The position numbers and the translations under genes were made by a program. The notes under the pieces are model-generated. The model was not told where the DNA came from, ran no database searches, and was given only the letters and a program-made list of their open reading frames with translations. Source: Limonium bicolor (Eukaryota > Streptophyta > Magnoliopsida > Caryophyllales > Plumbaginaceae). Taken from it: a stretch of 64,000 nt of DNA. The stretch spans positions 144,957,485 to 145,021,484 of the forward strand of contig CM041779.1 of NCBI GenBank assembly GCA_023374045.1. Direction: 5' to 3'. Shown here in pieces: positions 9,747-22,363 of the stretch. Position 1 is the stretch's first letter. The number at the start of each line of letters is the position of its first letter.

Positions 9747-12700
9747 TCATTAAAGCAAATACTTTGCGCTATGCGCATTGTAGTTTACGCACTTATTACG
9801 TAAAACATACATTTCGCGGTTTTCGCTCTACCCCCCTTAAAAGGGATTACGCCCACGTAATCTACCATGTGTCAACATTGGACATTGGTCGAGGGCATTC
9901 AGCCGTCATGGAGTGGTTCAGCTTCCATGCGGTCTATTATACAATGTTTCTTGATCAACGGGTCTTAACCGTATTATCGGTTAGTCCCTGCATCAAGAAT
10001 TTTCATCGGAGTTATTCAACTCTTAACCGTGTTCGGTTCTAGCCTAAATGGCTTTCAGGCGTTGATATTAGCCTTTATTCACTAGGTGTCTTTCACTTAG
10101 ATGTTGGCCCACTAGCTCTTGCTGCGCGACCCTGATAACTTGGGTGTTCGCCCTTCTCGTTATCGTTAGACATGTTACACATCACCTTTTATCCCTTTTA
10201 TGTGGGAATAGGTTTATTCCATCTAGCGTGGTATTCTTTACCGTGCGTGAACTCAATGAGTTTTAGATTCATAACAGCTCTCTGGCGATCTATATGCATA
10301 TCGTTGTATTTGTAGTGATCATTCACTTGGTTTCTCCGACTTATTGTCGGTTGAGGTTAAGTCACTACTGGTTGTAGTGCTTCCTCTACTATTAATAGCT
10401 CTGGATTATACCAGTTTCTCTGGTTCATTACAAGTGTTCTTCACTTGTATGACCTTGCACTTTCAATGCGTCGGTCCTTGTGACTTTCTTAAGTCTCTTT
10501 CACCTTTACTCCTATGGAATTCACATCTTGTGATTGTTGGTGTGTTTCGACACTCTGCGTGCTCTTTAGCCTTAGGCCGCACGGTTTGTTTCTAAGCTTT
10601 TGCTTAGCTGGCTTATGCCATGTTACTGGTGAAAGGAAGGGTTTTCCACGATTATATTTCCTAATTCCTAGCTATCCACTCGATCATTACTGCCCAAATG
10701 CAATACCAAAAACACTCAGTCCTACAGAGTGCAGAGGCGTGAACACTTGACAGTAACTCTCTTATGAGATCGCAATAGGACTGATTGTTACTTTTCCAGG
10801 TGGTCTTCATCATTTGGTGCAGACTTCTGGCTTGTTGCCCGGTCTGTTCACCATCTTGTGTTAACAAGTCGATAGTATTGATGATATTCTCATACATTGG
10901 TCGCCTGCTGCGCACCATGTTCTTACGGATTCCACAGTATTGGTTTACATGGCGTCCACTGTTGCCAGCTTCAGCTCATGCATTCTTTCTTTTATATCAT
11001 GGTTTGGTGTTTATACTTTTGAGCTCTTGAGCGTCATTTACTTGATGTCAACAATTGTTGTTGTTATTTATTTCGTACTGCTTGGCCATAATTGTATGCT
11101 CAAGCTTGACTACATCAATGGTTCTGAAAGGGATATGTTTCCCGACAGTTGCTGATGGTGTCCCTCCTTGGGATGCATGTGTTCACCGCTCTTGCGGTCT
11201 CACGTTTATGAGGGGTATCCTCGCTCATTAGTTGATGGCCTTTTATTGGTGTCATCCTTGACCATTTTCGTACGGTTCACCTTGGTTTTACAACCGTGGT
11301 TTGTATGTGGTATAGTTTCATGGCATACCAGCCATATCGCCTAGAGCTCTGCTCATCATAAGCCGTTCCAAAGTGGTTACTTCTCTGCCTCCATATGATG
11401 GCTTGAGGTGAACTGGGCTCCATGATACGATCGTCGCGTCACGCTTCCGTTCGTTGGAGACCTTTTTTATCCTGGTTGGTATTGATGATACCATTAATTA
11501 TTTGGGGTATCCCTGTCAAGTGGGATCCCTTCGGTGTTCTAACCGAATGTTCATTGCAATTGTGGTGTTCTTATCACGATATTCGTTCAACCTTGTTGAC
11601 TTGATACCCTTAGGATTGCTCTGGGTATTATTGATTATGTTATTGCATCAGATTGATGTTTATGAGTATGTTCGTTTGTTTTCCACCTTGCGGTTCTGGA
11701 TTTGAGTTACCCGTTGAGGGTTGTAACGTCTCCCCGTTCTTAGGGTAGACCATTGGTGTTTCCTAATGTTTATAACGGATTTTGATATTCCTTCCGGTGA
11801 TGAATGGTATTTCTGGTACCTTAGATCATCATCACCCTGTGTGTTTGTGATAGTTGTTCTGGGAATTCTATCCCGTTCATTGAACACTACAGTGTTAATG
11901 TTAGGCATTTGCCTTGCAGTGGTTTAGACTGGGTATTCCTTCCAGTTATCATACTTTACTTCAATATCTTCAGGACATATCCAATGTCTTTATTCAGTTG
12001 TTGTGCTTCTTGCACTTTTAACTCTTAATTGTTCTCCGGAGTGGGTTCTTGACTCTTTAGCTTGTAAGCTTACCTGAGTTTCCTTTTGCTCGTTTGAGGT
12101 ATCCAACTGTTCTGTTTTGAATTTACTTATGGTCCGTAGAACAGAGTTGACTACTTCTCGTGTTTCGTACACTACATGTGTACATACGTGGGGTACCGTC
12201 TTGGCACGTTACCACTTACCTAACTACGTGTCAGGCCCAAGCTCCTTCGGAGTGCGGTCGTCCCACATCCCGTATTTGGGTACAGTAGTGTTTCGTCACA
12301 CGCCTAGGTGAAGTATTCTATTGTCAACTCTTCTTGTATCACTCTATGATACTCACCGATATTCCGTCTGTTGGGTTTTATAATCCAATGTTTTTAAAGA
12401 AAGTTTGTGGTTTTGAGAAATTTTGGTTTTCGAAATAACGGTTCGGTGTTAAAGAAATTCTTCATGGCGTTGCAACGTTTCAGGTCTTGACCAAGTTCAG
12501 CTTCTTGCTGACTGGTATATTCTTAATACAATGGTCGGGCCGTTAGGCCTTCCGAGGGTTCATCATTTAACATCCTTGGATTGGTGATCCTGCATTTGCT
12601 CCATTCGTCATAGTGGTTGCTGTAGTAAGTATTTGCGGTTTGGTAAAAGTATTCCAACCGTTCTGTTGTTGCTGCACTTGCCCTAGGCAAGTGCGCGGTA

Positions 12701-13591
12701 AGTTGTTTTTCAGTTAACGTTACCGGTTACGGCATCGTTTCCATCCATATTTGGTGGTCTTATTAGATCTTCTTTGATCTTTGATCTTGGTGATCGTCTC
12801 CTGAGTCACTCTCAGGGTACTTGACATGGTTGTCGTCCATCGGGGTCTCACACCTTCAGTGTGGTTAACGAGACTTGGCTTATCCTTAGCAACCCTATTG
12901 TGGTCAATAGGTGGCATGTGTATGACTTCTTTCATAGTTATCTGAACTTTTGTTCAGTTATTATTACAGCCTCTTGGCATGTAGGTTTGGTATTAATCCA
13001 ACCTCGACTAACTCCTTAGTCGTTTGTATACTTGTTGGTGTCATCAAAATTTTGGTCCGTAGACTCTCTTGTCTTGGCTTGTCTACTACTCCATTTTCCT
13101 TGCTTCATTGCACGACTGTGCTTCTCTTCTTGCTGGCTACACATGGTTCTCGCGACTGCGAAGCATGTCGCCCCATGGTGTCAAATTTCAATTTCATCAT
13201 CCTTGTGTTTAGGATCTTCATTCCCTCCGCCATTAAGTGCGGTCCTTGTCATTTAACAACGGGAACCGTCTCGGGACTTCCAGTTCTTGGACTCTTCCGT
13301 AAGACAGGTTCTTTTCTAATAGGTTTACTTGCAACTACCAGATCGGGTGTTACCCGAGTGTGAGTGGTCTTTCCATCTCTCTGGCGTTACTCCCCCAACT
13401 TACATGTGGGTTGCGGAGGGCGGGGTATGGTTGTTTTAGGGTTCCGATTCACACGGAAGTTCCTAACTAGCGTCCTCAGCACACTAGCACTCAACCCTTA
13501 GCCTAAGTTCTCTACTTCCTAACTCGGTACTTTCCTAAACTCGGTATTTTCAATCCATCAGAGCCTACTTCGCTCTGATGACACCACTTTT
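9747..13591 (-). repeat. Element A internal domain, copy 2 (hairpin-rich, non-coding)
   Basis: This copy is homologous over its length to 1-3835. The hairpin at 9966-9983 (TAACCG, 6 nt loop, CGGTTA) is perfect here but has one mismatch in the minus-strand sense in copy 1 (220-237). No frame stays open for more than about 140 codons, and the frames that do are not shared by both copies, so I call no gene. Confidence 0.75.
13572..13586 (-). promoter_or_regulatory. Primer binding site, element A copy 2 (disrupted)
   Basis: This is the same position as the PBS at 3819-3830, but three extra bases split the TGGTATCAGAGC match. The flanking hairpin is shortened to 7 bp. This copy would prime poorly if the sequence is correct. 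Confidence 0.7.
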
Positions 13592-16500
13592 TGTAACACC
13601 CCTACCACCGCAATACCGTCATTACCGTACCATACTTACCTTCGCAGCGGAAATACTTACTCAACGGAGGGTGTACATGCCGTTAGTCACCCACGTGACT
13701 AACAAGGCGAGTTACAATACTACATGCTATCGGTCTGATGAATATGACAATACCGAGTACTCTACACATTACATTACTACTTCCTTGCATACTCATCCAT
13801 ATTCCAACTACAACTCCAATACATTACTATACCGAGTATACTACAATCCTTAATTTACCGATACAATTTAAACTTCCAATTCGCACTACAATACAAGTAC
13901 CAATCCTACTCACAACTACCATGCTTACGCAGCAGTCCCCGTCCTACTCTCTCGAACGGTGATCAGCTTCGGGTACCCTGCACACTAAAATGGCCCCCGA
14001 GGGGGTCAGCTTAACGCTAATATGAAATTCGCATATACCGCGTGCTAACCGCGGTACATCGACTATTTGGGTCGAATATACATGGAGTTTTCATTACATG
14101 CATACATACATACTCATACTGCCACAATACATGCATATACATACAATTTCCACATACTTACCAAGGAAGACAGTTCGTAGTCACCATTCGTACTAGTTAC
14201 TTACTCTTCTACTTCGGGGTTGTTCGATATTCATTACACTACTCCTAGCTACGCTCACGTTGTTGCTCGTTACTTACTCTTACATGATACTCATCACTCC
14301 ATGCTCATATCCTTACTCGTACATGCTCTTTACTCCATACTCGTTACTAATGCTTGTGCATACTCGCTACTCAGTACTCCTTACTTACTTATACGTACTC
14401 AATACTTACTGCTTACTCATACATACTCAATACTCGGTACTCATCACATACTCATACTCACTTCTTACTCAATACTCTTTATCATACATACGCAATACTC
14501 GTTACTCATACTTTGGTCTCTGGGCTGAGTCATACTGAAGACTCGCCACCGGACCTACAATACGAGGGCTGTACGATCAGCTCCTCAAATACTCGAATGT
14601 CCGTACTACCGGACTACTCGTATTCCCAACACTCTTCTCTCAGAGTATAATACAATCTTACAGATTAGCCTAGAAGTATCTCTCTCGATAACCTCCACTG
14701 GCTTAGGGAATTACTACTGTCTAGTATCCTCAGGTTAAGGGTTTCCCCAACATATCGGATGCTCTCATATACGGGACATACTTACATTAGTCGGGTCCTC
14801 TCATAATGGGTCGACCAATTACTAAGGGGTTTGGAGATCCCTCATCATTCTTCACTACTCTCATGGTTCATGTTTGTACCAAGATTAGTTCCTCTACCAG
14901 AGGTTACTTACTTACTTCCACTACTTATTGTGTGTGGATTATTCATTTCGATTCTTCTTCCGTTATCGGGAGGTTGTTACTCCCGTACACACTCTCACAT
15001 TCTAGTGAGTTTATTGGGTTGCGTTATCGTTGTGATTCGATAGTTTAGTGCGTTGTTATTGCTCCATTGTCTCACAATAAGACTCTTACTACGAGTCATT
15101 ACATACAAGACTCATCTATGAGTCGATCTACGCACCAAGTAAGCCACACAATCAATTCAAGAAAGGTTAGCTCATGCAACATACAGCAAGACATGCAAAG
15201 AAAGGCAATAAACCGTTTTCATGCTTTAGTCTTGATTAGCCGGCATACAGCACACAAATCAATGTAACTCGGTTAGCACGTGGGGCATGAGAAAATCATA
15301 CCTTTCACCGGGTTAGCTCTACCGTGTGTTCCCTCGTTCCTTGGTTCACACTTGTTCCTCTGATAATGTTCCAACATTATTAATACTATATTCTTACAAT
15401 ACACAAATAATCGCTACTCCCGTATTTACCCCGTTATCCCGGTGTACTTAACGTTCTTATACTTACCGCTTCCTTACTAATCCTCCTTGTTTCCCATTTA
15501 CATACTTATTGCTTTACCATTAATGTTACACTAATGGTGTATTACCAAGGTCCTTTATATATGTACATATCCTTATATATACATACATATGATTACTATG
15601 TTACTATTTTTTTTTTTTTTTTTATAAGTTAGGGCGACCGACCACCGACCGACCCAACCCTTGGGTCGGTCCATTCCAGTAAGTTTTCCGTCTTCTGAAA
15701 TTGTCCCGACCGACCCAGAACTGTTCCGACCGACCCATACACCTCTGGGTCGGTCCATTGCCGAGAGTTTCGGGTCTGTTGTCCAAGCTCCGACCGACCC
15801 ACCGACCGACCCACCTTTGGGTCGGTCGAAGTGCGAAACTTCGACAACAGAAAATTCGAGTCCGACCGACCCACGTCCGACCCACGGCCCCTGGGTCGGT
15901 CCATTCCCGAGAGGTTTATTTTCGTTACCTAAGCTCCGACCGACCCACGGTCCGACCCAGACTCTGGGTCGGTCGGTAGCAGAACTCTGCTACAGACTTT
16001 GTTTCTCAATTCTTTCCTTACCCATTCTTCCCCAATCTTTCTACATGTAATCCCACATGATGATAATGCACTTAGGCTTCCTAAAATACCTCATTTCGTC
16101 CACCAATTCCATTACTAAATCCATGAGACAATTTACACAATTTCCTCACCTCCTTTCAACACCTACAACAGTTTTTCATTCTCTAATGCTACAGATTTTT
16201 ACAACTCAATTCTCCATCCAATACTTCCTCAACCAATGTCATTCCTAGCATTCTACTTATCTCTACTTACCATACCAATTCATCCCAAGTCAATACACTT
16301 TCTATACCCAAGTTCCAACACTCCTTTTACCAAATTCTGCACATTAAATTCTTCCTAGTTTCACAATACATTTGATGCCTCCCTTGCTACAGATTTTGTA
16401 GCTTAACTCCACATACTACTATCATCTTTCCATGGCTTCTAAACATCCTTACTATCCTCAATACATACCTTGGTTTTCCCACTCACCAAGTCATTCCTTA

Positions 16501-18152
16501 ATGCACAATTCCTACCGAAATTTTGCCATAACTCATCTACCTTCCTTACTTATTCACACACATCCTTTCTCATCAAATTCATACCTATTCTAGTCAAACC
16601 ACAAGGGTTCTACCAGCACACCTATACAATCCCAATACAACAATACTCCTTCAATCACAATACCAATACACATATGCAATTATACTTGGCTCTAAGGCCT
16701 ACAATCCACATACTTACTCCTAAATACACAAACTTCACAATTCTCAATACTAGTACAAGGTTTTGGGTTCTTTAAATGTTTTGCCCATTCCCATTACACT
16801 AATGCAATAAATTTACATTAGGAAGGAGCTCTTACCTTGAGCTTTTATTTTCCTTCATTTCTTTTCCAATCCTTCTTCTCTCTCTTTCTTGTTCAAACCG
16901 ATCACATGGGGAATGGAGTTGTCAAACTCCATTCCCATCACCCAAGCACACAAGACAAGCATAATTAATCTACTAACCCTCACATTAACACTAATTCATA
17001 TGAGTGTTTAAAATAAAATTCTAGGGTTTACCTTTGGAGTGCTTTAGAAGGGGTTTTAGCCCTTGGTTCAAGAAGAAGAATCCACCACCATTGCTAGGTG
17101 AAGTTGATGCTCAAAAGAAGAGAGAAAAACAAGGCATTACAAGGGGCTAAAAATCGGCCACCATAGAAAATGAAGGAAAGATGGGTTTTTCTTTGAAATT
17201 TTTACCTTAGGGGAAGAGGAGACTCCAAGCTTCACAATGGTGTGCTTTTCTCTTCAAATGGGGAAAACCCATGGAGATGAAACTCATCCTTTTCGAATTT
17301 GAAAAGATAGAAATGTAGAGGAGGATGAGGGGATTACAAATATGTAATTTATTTTGATTTGGAGCTCACATAGGATGGAGCAAGGGGGAAAGGAGAGGAG
17401 CCATTGTTGTTTCCTTTGGGCTTCAAAATCGCCACCAGCAGAGAGAGAGGAGGGAGGAGCGATGGAGAAGGAAGGAGGGAAGGAGAGAGAAGAGAGAAAT
17501 GAGGGGGAGAGAGAAAAGGTAAGTGCCTTTTTGTCCTTTTGTTCTACTTTGCTTTTTGACTCTACATTGATTTAGCTAGTTACATGTGTGTGTGAGAGAG
17601 AGCTGTTACACTAATAAAAACCGGCCCCCACACTGTTGTACTAGCTGGAGCGTTTTTCGTCTTTTACAGAAAGCGCTCGTTATTTTACCCGGTTTTGATA
17701 CTATTCAATAACCGGGCCCGTTTTCCGGAATTTTCTCGTTTCTTTATTTTTACTGGTTATTAAGCTTCCATAAACACTTAATAATTATTATTCGATGATT
17801 TATAATTTTTTTACGGGTCTGTTTGACCACTTAAAAATCACGTTTTCGGGTTTCCTCGAAAACGTGCGCTAGAGCTCTTTTAGCGTTTTGATACATTTCT
17901 TGGTTCCGTTTTCTTCGGGAATCATTCCCGTATACTGATTAGGCATGGATGAGCCTTAGGAATACTTACAATACTATAACCGAGGTCTCGTACCTCCTAT
18001 GGTTATTTAACGCTCATTAGCGTTTTTCGCTTTCTAAGCGTTTTTCTCATTTCTTTTGGATTTATTTTCTTACCAAAAATTACTTAGGCACTACTAGGCC
18101 CTAAATACTATATTAGAATTATAATCACCATATTTAAGTTCGGGGTATTTCA
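13592..18152 (-). repeat. Element A LTR, right copy (4561 bp)
   Basis: TG...CA termini, with a PBS on the left side, so this is the 5' LTR of the copy whose 3' LTR is 3836-8404. Its right end stops exactly at base 18152, where LTR B sequence begins mid-LTR. That is consistent with the A array having inserted into an LTR of element B. Confidence 0.85.
15633..15978. repeat. GACCGACCCA inverted-repeat array, second LTR A
   Basis: Counterpart of 5885-6230, with the same unit order and small indels. Retention of the complementary arms in both LTRs argues against chance. Confidence 0.8.
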
Positions 18153-20521
18153 GCGACAAAGTCCGAACTTGTGTCCGACTTCGAAGTTCGAAACAAAAGA
18201 CGAGTTTCAAACTTTGAAAATCTCTTAAGTGGTCCGAAATTGGTCCGAACTTGCAAGTCCGGACATAAGTCGGGCTTGCAAGCGGACCCGTCCTCGCATG
18301 CTGTCCGAACTTTGATGCCCGGACAGATGTTTGGACACAGCCAAAGACGAAAACCTTTGAAATCCTCGGGCCTGTCCGAACATTGATGTCCGGACGACGT
18401 TCGGACAGGTCCTTAAATGCAGTTTCCAGCGCGTAAACAGAAACCAAAAACACTGTGTAAAACATAACAACAATATGAGAAACATTAAATGGACAAAGAC
18501 ATAATTAAGTTACCTCATTACAAAGCTCAAATTCATAAAGGTTGATCATAAACTGCCATAATTACTAACAGTGAAGTACTCAATAAAACATAACCTAAAA
18601 CAACAGCGGATTTCAAAACACCAGGGATTACCGCCACACCAATTCCTATGGGTGTTCAGGCTAATGAACTAAAAACCATCAAAACAAAGTTAACTCAATT
18701 TATGCGGAAGCTAAAATAAACACTCAGAGAGTGAAACCTTGGAAAAACAACACAACATCTCTTAATCATTGTAACTCAAAACATCGCCTTAATAATTCAA
18801 ACTCCAAAACTATGTGAATCGTCGTCCCGATCCCCACACTTAGTCATCCATACCTGCGATCATAAAACATAGACAAAATACAGAAAGGATCGCACAATCA
18901 GAAAAAAACTGAGTAAAGGACTATCTCAATCTGTAAAATACATTTTAGAACCTCATTTGTCATTTGACAATCAGAGAGGTAATAATGTGATTAACATTGG
19001 ACGAACTTCCAGAATCCAAAACAACATTCAAAATCACAGTAGGGAGCTTTCAGCCGGAGATCACCACAATACAAATACGGGGTCACCTGTGGGAACCCAA
19101 AAAATAGGACAGTCACCTATGGGACCGTCTGACAACTAGCACACCCTAAGTCCTTAAGTGTGCACACCCTCCTATGAAACAGCAGTATCATAGAGTAGAT
19201 CATAGAGCTTAACTGCAACAATGTGTGCAGCGCAAATAACAATAACCATGGGGAGCACCTATGGGCTCCCTAACAATAGAATACAACCTGCGAAAGACTC
19301 CCACAATCCAGAACCAAAATCCACAGCACAATCCATTCCTCAATTCCAAAACGTGGGAACAATCCCCAATTTCCAAAACACAACCGAGAACTCGTAAAAG
19401 CACCACGAAACCTTGTCCAATTGTTTTACAAAACATCAGTCAAACAATCATTGAGCATAGAATTTACCTGAATCACCCAAAACCCTCAAGAGCCCAACTG
19501 CTCCAGATTATCAAAGCGCTCGTCAATGTAATCGGTGTCTAGGTAATCAAAATTAACAATCAGGAATTGCTGAACAACGCGTAAGATATTTATACAACCT
19601 AGTTAGAATACATTACCCCATAATCCCTAACTGGCACCAGAGAATTGATTAGACCTCGACGGAACTAGCGTGAGATCCCCAAGAATTGAAAAGAGAGCGA
19701 GAAATTTTGTGTAGAGTGTAAGCGCAGGACGGCGTATTGAGGATGAAGAAGAATGAGGAAACCAGTGTTTTAAATAGAAAAATAAATGTAAAACAATAAA
19801 GGATTTTATTAATTTAGTAATTAGAAGTCTATGTTAAGGAGAGAAGATATTAAATATCAAAAGAGAATTCAGTATTGCCAATATTTAAAAGGTGTAGAAC
19901 TTATAATAAATTAATGAATCAACAAATTGAAATAGAAGAACGTGGTTAACCGTTGTACAAGATAAGGATGAGAAATAAAATATTTAGGAAGTTAATTAAT
20001 AAACATCTACTTGGAAGGAGTAGTTAGAAATAAATAAATATATATATTGTAAATGGTTTCAAAGTTCAACAGAAAAGAAAAAAACAATACGTAAAAGGAT
20101 GAATCAAAATGCTAGTAATATATTTGCTGAGAGAAGAATAAGGAGAGTTAATAATATTATATTAAGTAGTAATTAGGATTTGAACTCTTGAAATCAATAA
20201 CTACAAGGAGAAGCCAAATTGAATTCGAACTCCATATATCTAAAGTTAATAAATTGGGAAAGAATTCTAGAATGGTGTTTTAAAGCTTAATTAATAAAAC
20301 GAGGTTAGAAGGATAACGTAATATATAATAGTATAATATCCTTAATATATACCTAAAGTCAATAAGGCCAAAATGTTACAAATAATTGTAAACACTTTTA
20401 AGGTGAAAGATTAATTTAGAAATAGATGTCGTTTAATTCTCTGGGCACCCTAATACCAACCTCAGTCAATTAATCAACTATATACTATATCATTCCTAAC
20501 TTGAAATTCCCGGGTATTTCA
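18153..20521 (-). repeat. Element B 3' LTR, truncated at the A junction (2369 bp)
   Basis: It matches 31537-33915 of the right-hand LTR and lacks the 244 bp corresponding to 31293-31536. The missing part is precisely the side cut by the end of LTR A, so it probably lies beyond the left end of the array. The right end is ...TTTCA next to the PPT. The part at about 19730-20450 is very AT-rich with no feature I recognise. Confidence 0.85.
18162..18412. repeat. GTCCGAAC/GTTCGGAC inverted-repeat array, truncated LTR B
   Basis: These are the surviving units of the array seen in full at 31406-31800, with point changes in several arms. Confidence 0.75.
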
Positions 20522-20539
20522 TCTCATCCCCCTTAAAAG
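20522..20539 (-). promoter_or_regulatory. Polypurine tract, element B
   Basis: On the minus strand TTTTAAGGGGGATGAGA abuts the LTR start TGAAATACCC. The arrangement is the same as in element A. Confidence 0.85.
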
Positions 20540-20541
20540 AA

Positions 20542-20559
20542 AGCTTCGCCCTCGAAGCT
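20542..20559 (-). other. PPT-side hairpin, element B
   Basis: Arms AGCTTCG and CGAAGCT (7 bp, perfect) enclose a loop reading AGGG on the minus strand. It is the positional equivalent of 8422-8439 in element A. The CGAGGRCGAAG word is familiar to me from the 3' ends of plant chromoviruses. Confidence 0.8.
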
Positions 20560-20614
20560 AAAACTTATCCATAGGGCGAAAACTACTAGATGAAGTACTG
20601 ACTTGAGTGGTTAC

Positions 20615-20658
20615 CTAGTCGAAGAGCTGTGGGTACTTCTTCCTTATCTCCTCCTTAC
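20615..20658 (-). pseudogene. Element B chromodomain C-terminus, cut off by element N
   Basis: Read on the minus strand this short piece encodes EEIRKKYPQLFD and a TAG stop (20617-20615), the usual end of a Tekay-type chromodomain. Its continuation upstream is at 26337, on the other side of the nested element, where the frame ends in TWEV. The two pieces together show that N inserted inside the chromodomain codons. The rest, 20560-20614, is the short 3' UTR. Confidence 0.75.
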
Positions 20659-22326
20659 TGTTGGAAGAAATAGCAACTACTTCTTACCACTTAGGCAGTG
20701 TAACCTATCGTTTTGCGGAATAGTGGATATGTGGGTTGTCGTACTCTTGGGGACCTCGTTGTGGATAACTGATAGTATAATAAATTGACTGAGATTTCTA
20801 AAACAGATTTTATCTTTTTGAGGGAAATGGTTATTAGCTAACTCATAAGACAATAATAAAAAAATTAATTAAAACAGAAAAGAAATAGAAATATAAATCT
20901 TTTTGTGTAAAGAAGCATCCCGGTTGTCCTGCTCACCTATTTTATTTAATTATATTAATATAACTTTCCCACTTTAGCAATAAACTCAAGAATCTTAATT
21001 AGTTTATTGACCGTTCCCTGTCTAATAAACCCTAACTAGCAAAAAATAACAAGGTGCATAACATGCCCAAGTTACTTCAACCAATTGCATTATTAAACAA
21101 TCCCTATTGGAGAACGATAACTATACGGCGAGAAACTCGTTCTAGTCGTTAACCCGTTTGACTTCCTGTGTCTAGAACCTTGTCTCAGCACTGCATTTTA
21201 ACAAAGAACTACAAATATCACTTTAATAATTATACAAGAGAATTAAAGCGCATTAAGGATAAGAATCAAAATACTGCTTAGATAAATTATACTGGAAGCT
21301 TACATAACACAATTATATAAAATAGGCTCGCTTCCTAACCCGGGAAGGCTAGATTTATTAATCACACATAATTATCCAGTTAACAAGCGTAAGAAATAAC
21401 ATAGTCGGAACCAACGAAGAAGAACGAACAGACAATCGATTCCTTCGTTGTTCTCTGGAAACTAACAACATAAGGCTGATGAAGAAAGAAAATAAAATGG
21501 AGAAGTGGGGATAAGAAGATGGAATGGATCGTAGGTGTGAGCGATGGATTATTTTACTGGCTAGAAGGAATGATTTATTTGATGCAGAGGTACTGGGTTT
21601 ATATAGAAGGAGGAGGAGGAAGAAGACAGAGGGAACACGCGTGAGCAATTTCAGTAATGGATTGGGGCGGCAGAACGCGTGAAATACTGTCGGCAGGCGC
21701 CTGAATTGCTGCTCGGGTAGATGGATAAGTTGCAGGCGCCGCAACGAAGAAGAACAGCACCGAATTCTGTCACGTTAATATCTGGGATCTGGTGCATTTT
21801 TAGACACGTCCGCCCCGTGTGTCCGCCTAAGTTCGTGCGGACTCACTCACGTCCGCTTGTTGTCGCCCAGTTTATGCGGACACACCCATGTCCGCCTCCT
21901 GTCCGCCTAAGTTCATGCGGACCACAGCTGATGTCCGCCTCTTGTCCGCCTTGTTCACGCGGACACAGCAATGTCCGCTCCCTGTCCGCCCAAACATACG
22001 CGGACGCCTTGTCGTGTCCCCACCTCTGTCCGGCCAAACATACACGGACAGAATGAATCTGTTTTCTATTTTCCTGCAATCTTCAAACCGGCTCCAGATT
22101 CTTCGTTATAAGTCCGTTTTTCGAGCTGTTTTGCGCCTATGCATTTCGTCTCTTCGTCTACTTGCTCCTAGCTTGGTTTTCCTCAGTGTTATAACCATAT
22201 ATTGTGAGATAAACAATAAAACATAACTAGAGGAAAAACATACGATAAGTGAGAAATGAGCAAGAAAAGTGCTGATTATAATATATGAAATACACCCATA
22301 AAACATGCTCATTTGGACACTTATCA
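20659..22326 (-). repeat. Element N 3' LTR
   Basis: Matches 24657-26336 with scattered indels and a few substitutions. It contains the TGTCCGC inverted-repeat array at 21806-22050. No coding content. Confidence 0.85.
21806..22050. repeat. TGTCCGC/GCGGACA inverted-repeat array, N 3' LTR
   Basis: About five or six units of roughly 40 bp, each with TGTCCGCC words and a downstream GCGGACA arm. Same organisation as 25816-26064. Confidence 0.8.
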
Positions 22327-22340
22327 CACCCCCAACTTAC
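22327..22340 (-). promoter_or_regulatory. Polypurine tract, element N
   Basis: On the minus strand GTAAGTTGGGGGTG lies directly against the LTR start TGATAAG. Confidence 0.8.
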
Positions 22341-22341
22341 C

Positions 22342-22363
22342 TTTTGCTTGTCCTCAAGCAAAA
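22342..22363 (-). other. PPT-side hairpin, element N
   Basis: Arms TTTTGCTTG and CAAGCAAAA (9 bp, perfect) with a loop reading AGGA on the minus strand. This is the GAGGACAAGC word seen beside the PPT of many Athila-like plant elements. Confidence 0.85.

Larger units (their letters stand above)
1..18152 (-). mobile_element. Element A: tandem LARD-like non-autonomous LTR retrotransposon array
   Basis: Two LTRs (3836-8404 and 13592-18152) alternate with two internal segments (1-3835, cut by the window edge, and 8405-13591). Position 1 matches position 9747, so the period is about 9.75 kb. On the minus strand each LTR starts TGAAATACCCC and ends GGTGTTACA. A PBS like initiator-Met tRNA follows the LTR and a purine PPT precedes it. 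No gag, protease, RT or integrase motif was found in any frame. LTRs of about 4.5 kb around a few kb of non-coding, structured internal DNA fit the LARD class described in Triticeae. That it is mobilised by B-type chromovirus proteins is my inference. Confidence 0.8.
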
